Assembly: GCF_023634865.1 (NCBI RefSeq)
Contig: NZ_JAMLJN010000005.1
Span: 175,879 to 239,878, forward strand
Direction of reading: 5' to 3'
Source of the DNA: Flavobacterium fragile
GTDB taxonomy: Bacteria > Bacteroidota > Bacteroidia > Flavobacteriales > Flavobacteriaceae
DNA: 64,000 bases
The notes beneath the pieces are model-generated. The model was not told the DNA's origin. It made no database searches and saw only the letters and a program-made list of their open reading frames with translations. Positions 60,668-64,000 of the stretch are shown piece after piece; the stretch's first letter is position 1; each line of letters starts with the position of its first letter. A program made the position numbers and the translations under genes.

Positions 60668-63600
60668 ATGGGGAAATTTTACAAGATTTTACTTTTAAAT
60701 TGCTTTTTTGCTTTAACAAGCTTTAATCTTTATTCGCAACAAATTAATCTTATCCGATTTAACAACTCGGCAAGCTACACTCCTGGCTCAGGTGTTTCTG
60801 TAATTATTAACCCTACCGGTGTATTTCAATTGGATAACCAATTTATTTTAGAATTATCTAATCCAGGTGGAACATTTACTACACCAACAGTCTTAAACAC
60901 ATTAAATGAATTTTACGTACCAGCTATTAATGGAGTATTGCCTAATAGTTTAGCAGCAGGAACATACAAACTTAGAGTACGATCAACAAACCCAGTTTTG
61001 AGTGTTGAGACCAATAGTTTTAATGTTGTAAATGGAGGTGGAATTGGAATCCCAAAATTTAGATCTTTACTAGAAAATTCTGGAAATTCTTCATTTAATT
61101 GTTTAGGTGAAAATTGTAACAATAATCTAATAAATAATATTTTTGGAAAAATTAATGCTTCCGCTGGTGCAATTACATCAAGTTTACTAACAGATAATTC
61201 AAATGCATTAAAATTAAGAATATGTGATGTAGGTGTAAATAATCTATTCACTGCAATGCTTATTGATATTAACACCTCCAATGTAATTAATTTGCCAATT
61301 AATTTAACTAATAATGAATTTTTAATACCAGATAATTTAGCTATAGGATCTTATGTTATTGAATTAGAAAAAAAGAATTCAAATAATATTTCTGTTTTCT
61401 CAAATATTTTTCTTTTCCATGGTAATTCAACAAACTTAAATAATCTAAATGATGAAACGGTTTGTGTAGGTAATGATGTTGATTTTTCAATTGATTATTC
61501 TTTATCTGGAATAGGTAGAAATTATAAAGGATCTAAATATACAATAGATTTTGGAGATGGTAGTCCAAATGAAACCTATACTCAAGCTCAATTAATAAAC
61601 AAAATAACAACTACCGGATTAAGACATACATTCAATAATGTTTCTTGCTCAGTTGGTACTTCTCCAAATATTGGTTTTTTTATAGTTCAATTAAAATTAT
61701 TTAACAAAGGAGTTTATAATTCTGGAAGTAACAATAATTATTGCGATATTTATTATCAAAATGGAAACGGTACTGAAAAGAAAGTTAATACAAATAGAGC
61801 TCCAATTGCAGATTTTAATTTACCAATAAAGCAATGTATTAATACTACAATAACTGCTCTAAACACAACAGTTTTAGGACAGTATGGGACAACGAGTTGT
61901 TTAACAACTCCAAGATATTATTGGTATGTTAAAAAACCAACAGATGCTGATTTTGAATTAATAGATTCAGATAATCATCCAAGTTGGTTAGTAGGTAATG
62001 ATCTAATAATTCCATCAAATGAAGTTAATATTCCTGGTTGTTGGGAAATAAAATTAGAAGCAAAAAATTTTGGTGCTGGTTGTCAAACAATAACTGTGAA
62101 AATCAAAACTATAAAAATTGAAGCTATACCTACCCCGACATTTACAAACTCGCCTCAATCCCCAATTTGCGCTGGCACATCAATTTTATTTACAAATACT
62201 TCTAATGTATTAAATTTACCTTGTCAAGAACCTACGTATTCTTGGACAGTTACCCCCGTAGCAGGAACACCAGCCACAAGTTCTGGATATCAATTTGTTG
62301 CGCCTACCAATGCCTCTTCGCAAAACGCAAACATATTATTTACACAACCTGGATCATATTCTGTTGTTCTAAATGTAACTAATTCTTGTGGAACGTTCCC
62401 TTCTACGCCTCGAATCATAGAAGTTTTTGGAGATCCTACGGTTAGTTTTAATCCTAATACTTTGACTATTTGTGATGCGGCACCAGCTGGTCATACAATA
62501 GACTTTAGTCAGGTAGGCACTACACCTACTTATAGTGTGGCACCATATGCCCCAACAAATTTCACATGGACAGTTTCGGGTCTCGGAGTAACACCTGCTG
62601 ATTATTCTTTTGTTGGTGGAACAAATGCGAATAGCCAATATCCGAAAATTAATTTTACAGCTTATAAAACTTATATTATAACTGTACAAGTAAATGGTAA
62701 TTGTGCAGGCTCTAATCAAGCTTCATTTACATTTATATTAAAAGAAATGCCTGTTATCACGAATACAAACTTGACACAAACGATTTGTACTGGAGGAACA
62801 ACATCTCCTATAAATCTTAGTTCAAGTATGGCTTCGGGAACTGTTTTTAACTGGGTTGTAACTGCTACTAATGGAATAACTGGTTTTACAACTCCAGGTA
62901 CGGGAAATATAATTCCTGGTGTTACTTTAATCAATCCAAGTAATACATCAGGTACGGTAACTTATACTGTTACTCCATCTAGTAATGGATGTGTTGGGAC
63001 TCCTATAGATTTTGTGATAACTGTAAATCCATCTCCACTGGTTCCAGCACAAACTTTATCAGTATGTTCAGGCAATGCTTTTACAGTTTCTTTAAGCAAT
63101 AATCCTCCAAGCGTAATTTTACCTTTGGGTACTACTTTTACATGGACAGTTACAAGTCCTGGTGGAATTACAGGCGCTTCTAATCAAACTACACCTGTTA
63201 GTTCTATTGGGCAAACATTGGTTAATACAACAAATGCTCCAATCGATGTAATCTACACAATTACTGCAAGTACTGGTTCTGCCCCTTCTATTTGCACTAG
63301 CAACTTTACATTGAACGTAACAGTTAATCCTAGACCTCAAATACCTAATCAAACATTATCTGTTTGTTCTGGAACTGCTTTTAACCTTTCCTTAAGTAAT
63401 AATCCACCAAGTATAATTCTACCATCAGGAACTACTTACAATTGGACAGTAACAGCACCTGCAGGAATAACAGGTGCTTCTAATCAAAACACCCCTATAA
63501 GTAACATAGGCCAGACACTTCTCAATTCAACTAGTAATCCAATAAATGTAGTTTATAATATCACAGCAACTTCTGGATCAGGTAGCAGCGCATGTACCAA

Positions 63601-64000
63601 TAATTTTACCTTGACTGTAACTGTAAACCCTAGTCCTGCAGTGAACTTCTCACCTACTAATCAAACGATCTGTTCGGGAGAAACTTCTGCTTTGGTAAAT
63701 TTAAGCAGTACCACTCCAGGGGTTACTTTCTCTTGGACTGCTATGCAACCTACAGGAATTACAGGGGTAATCACTTCAGGTACAAACACAATACCTGCTC
63801 AAAACTTAGTAAACACTACAAATGCACCTATTGATGTTAACTATACTGCAGTAGCAGCTACTACAGGAGGCAGTACTTGTGCAGGTAGTACTTATAATTA
63901 TACAATTACGGTTAATCCGAAACCTAGCATCACTGAAAATTTTGCAGAGGCTATTTGTAGTGGTGAGTCTTTTAGCATCACTCCTTCAAATTCTACATTA
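60668..64000 (+). CDS. Giant secreted PKD/Ig-like repeat adhesin (N-terminal part)
   Basis: One frame of 1111 codons runs to the window edge without a stop. It has a signal peptide (MGKFYKILLLNCFFALTSFN, cleavage near YSQQ, residue ~25). Then come a ~220-residue unique region, a PKD-like region (~280-450, YTIDFGDGSPNETYT), two or three diverged PKD/Ig-like domains, and from about residue 787 a tandem of 100-residue repeats. It is very rich in Thr, Ser and Asn and has paired cysteines per repeat (TLSVCSG). Such proteins usually end with a type IX secretion C-terminal domain, which is beyond the window. It is probably a surface adhesin linked to gliding. Confidence 0.93.
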   Translation, partial: MGKFYKILLLNCFFALTSFNLYSQQINLIRFNNSASYTPGSGVSVIINPTGVFQLDNQFILELSNPGGTFTTPTVLNTLNEFYVPAINGVLPNSLAAGTYKLRVRSTNPVLSVETNSFNVVNGGGIGIPKFRSLLENSGNSSFNCLGENCNNNLINNIFGKINASAGAITSSLLTDNSNALKLRICDVGVNNLFTAMLIDINTSNVINLPINLTNNEFLIPDNLAIGSYVIELEKKNSNNISVFSNIFLFHGNSTNLNNLNDETVCVGNDVDFSIDYSLSGIGRNYKGSKYTIDFGDGSPNETYTQAQLINKITTTGLRHTFNNVSCSVGTSPNIGFFIVQLKLFNKGVYNSGSNNNYCDIYYQNGNGTEKKVNTNRAPIADFNLPIKQCINTTITALNTTVLGQYGTTSCLTTPRYYWYVKKPTDADFELIDSDNHPSWLVGNDLIIPSNEVNIPGCWEIKLEAKNFGAGCQTITVKIKTIKIEAIPTPTFTNSPQSPICAGTSILFTNTSNVLNLPCQEPTYSWTVTPVAGTPATSSGYQFVAPTNASSQNANILFTQPGSYSVVLNVTNSCGTFPSTPRIIEVFGDPTVSFNPNTLTICDAAPAGHTIDFSQVGTTPTYSVAPYAPTNFTWTVSGLGVTPADYSFVGGTNANSQYPKINFTAYKTYIITVQVNGNCAGSNQASFTFILKEMPVITNTNLTQTICTGGTTSPINLSSSMASGTVFNWVVTATNGITGFTTPGTGNIIPGVTLINPSNTSGTVTYTVTPSSNGCVGTPIDFVITVNPSPLVPAQTLSVCSGNAFTVSLSNNPPSVILPLGTTFTWTVTSPGGITGASNQTTPVSSIGQTLVNTTNAPIDVIYTITASTGSAPSICTSNFTLNVTVNPRPQIPNQTLSVCSGTAFNLSLSNNPPSIILPSGTTYNWTVTAPAGITGASNQNTPISNIGQTLLNSTSNPINVVYNITATSGSGSSACTNNFTLTVTVNPSPAVNFSPTNQTICSGETSALVNLSSTTPGVTFSWTAMQPTGITGVITSGTNTIPAQNLVNTTNAPIDVNYTAVAATTGGSTCAGSTYNYTITVNPKPSITENFAEAICSGESFSITPSNSTL
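63026..64000 (+). repeat. In-frame 300-bp tandem repeats in the adhesin gene
   Basis: Repeat units start at NP-S/R/K-P boundaries at 63026, 63326, 63626 and 63914, spaced 300, 300 and 288 bp. Each protein unit contains N-Q/A-TLS-VCSG or QTICSG, F/Y-x-WT near the middle, GITG, and P-I-D/N-V-x-Y. The last copy is cut by the window end. Adjacent copies are alike enough for recombination to change copy number. Confidence 0.9.

Noticed and set aside
62369..63352. Minus-strand ORFs inside the adhesin gene
   Set aside because: They are antisense shadows of the repetitive plus-strand reading frame, which has a signal peptide and coherent repeats.
1..64000. tRNA, rRNA or riboswitch genes
   Set aside because: No cloverleaf-like, rRNA-like or known riboswitch core sequence was recognised in the intergenic regions; a covariance-model scan would be needed to exclude small RNAs.

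Overview
The window looks like a chromosomal segment of an aerobic, facultatively denitrifying member of the Flavobacteriaceae (Bacteroidota, Flavobacterium-like). Evidence: low G+C DNA, Bacteroidota-type promoter -7 boxes (TAnnTTTG), short A-rich leaders without obvious Shine-Dalgarno sites, many Sec lipoproteins, TPR-LuxR and WG-repeat proteins, and a long PKD-like adhesin typical of gliding flavobacteria. No rRNA, tRNA, CRISPR array, integrase or insertion sequence was recognised.

Layout. 1-6 kb: the first codons of holA (minus strand) diverge from an HsdR_N-like nuclease gene, a GT2 glycosyltransferase and an OmpA lipoprotein. A YciO/YrdC protein and an operon of degenerate receiver, Crp-type regulator, pirin and YceI follow. 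5.7-13.7 kb: a complete catechol ortho-cleavage (beta-ketoadipate) operon, transcribed leftward as catB, catC, catA, pcaD, fused pcaIJ, an FUSC-like membrane protein and pcaF. A TetR gene lies at its distal end and an AraC gene at its promoter end. Two palindromes lie just downstream of the catB -7 box. 14.2-19.7 kb: a compact four-gene set (pseudo-receiver, membrane-anchored HEAT protein, processive-type GT2 synthase, YaiO-like outer-membrane barrel) facing a TPR-LuxR regulator. It is a plausible uncharacterised exopolysaccharide machine.

20.5-35.3 kb: a nitrous-oxide and nitrosative-stress island. It holds an Rrf2 (NsrR/IscR-like) regulator, an OprC/NosA-type copper receptor, a Met/His-rich copper lipoprotein, a small CNGKC protein, a Crp/Fnr regulator with a polytopic membrane partner, a fasciclin lipoprotein, a nine-gene leftward operon (cytochrome c, clade-II-type nosZ, nosB-like, nosL, nosD, nosF, nosY, truncated haemoglobin, CopD-like), and a divergent RIC (ScdA/YtfE) repair protein. 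Three near-identical Fnr-type palindromes sit about 37 bp upstream of -7 boxes at the nos, RIC and CNGKC-gene promoters, which links the island to one regulator.

35-48 kb: arylamine N-acetyltransferase, a secreted endonuclease/phosphatase, a WG-repeat protein, an RND efflux operon whose pump has Asn at one proton-relay Asp, and three unrecognised genes. 48-60 kb: a beta-propeller lipoprotein, a 1220-residue phosphoesterase/kinase-like/Omp85-like fusion, a PycTM (DUF5706) protein directly behind a GAF-HD protein, a lipocalin, a tandem palindromic repeat, and a VWA/MoxR-like AAA pair. Downstream of that pair is a decayed copy of the 5' end of the GAF-HD gene. From 60,668 to the end of the window runs one open frame of 1111 codons, the N-terminal part of a giant repeat adhesin that continues beyond the window.

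The most promising undescribed items are the pseudo-receiver/HEAT/GT2/YaiO locus, the cyclase-less GAF-HD plus PycTM pair, the three-part phosphoesterase fusion, and the shared Fnr-box architecture. All calls are made by eye from sequence; no database search was run.
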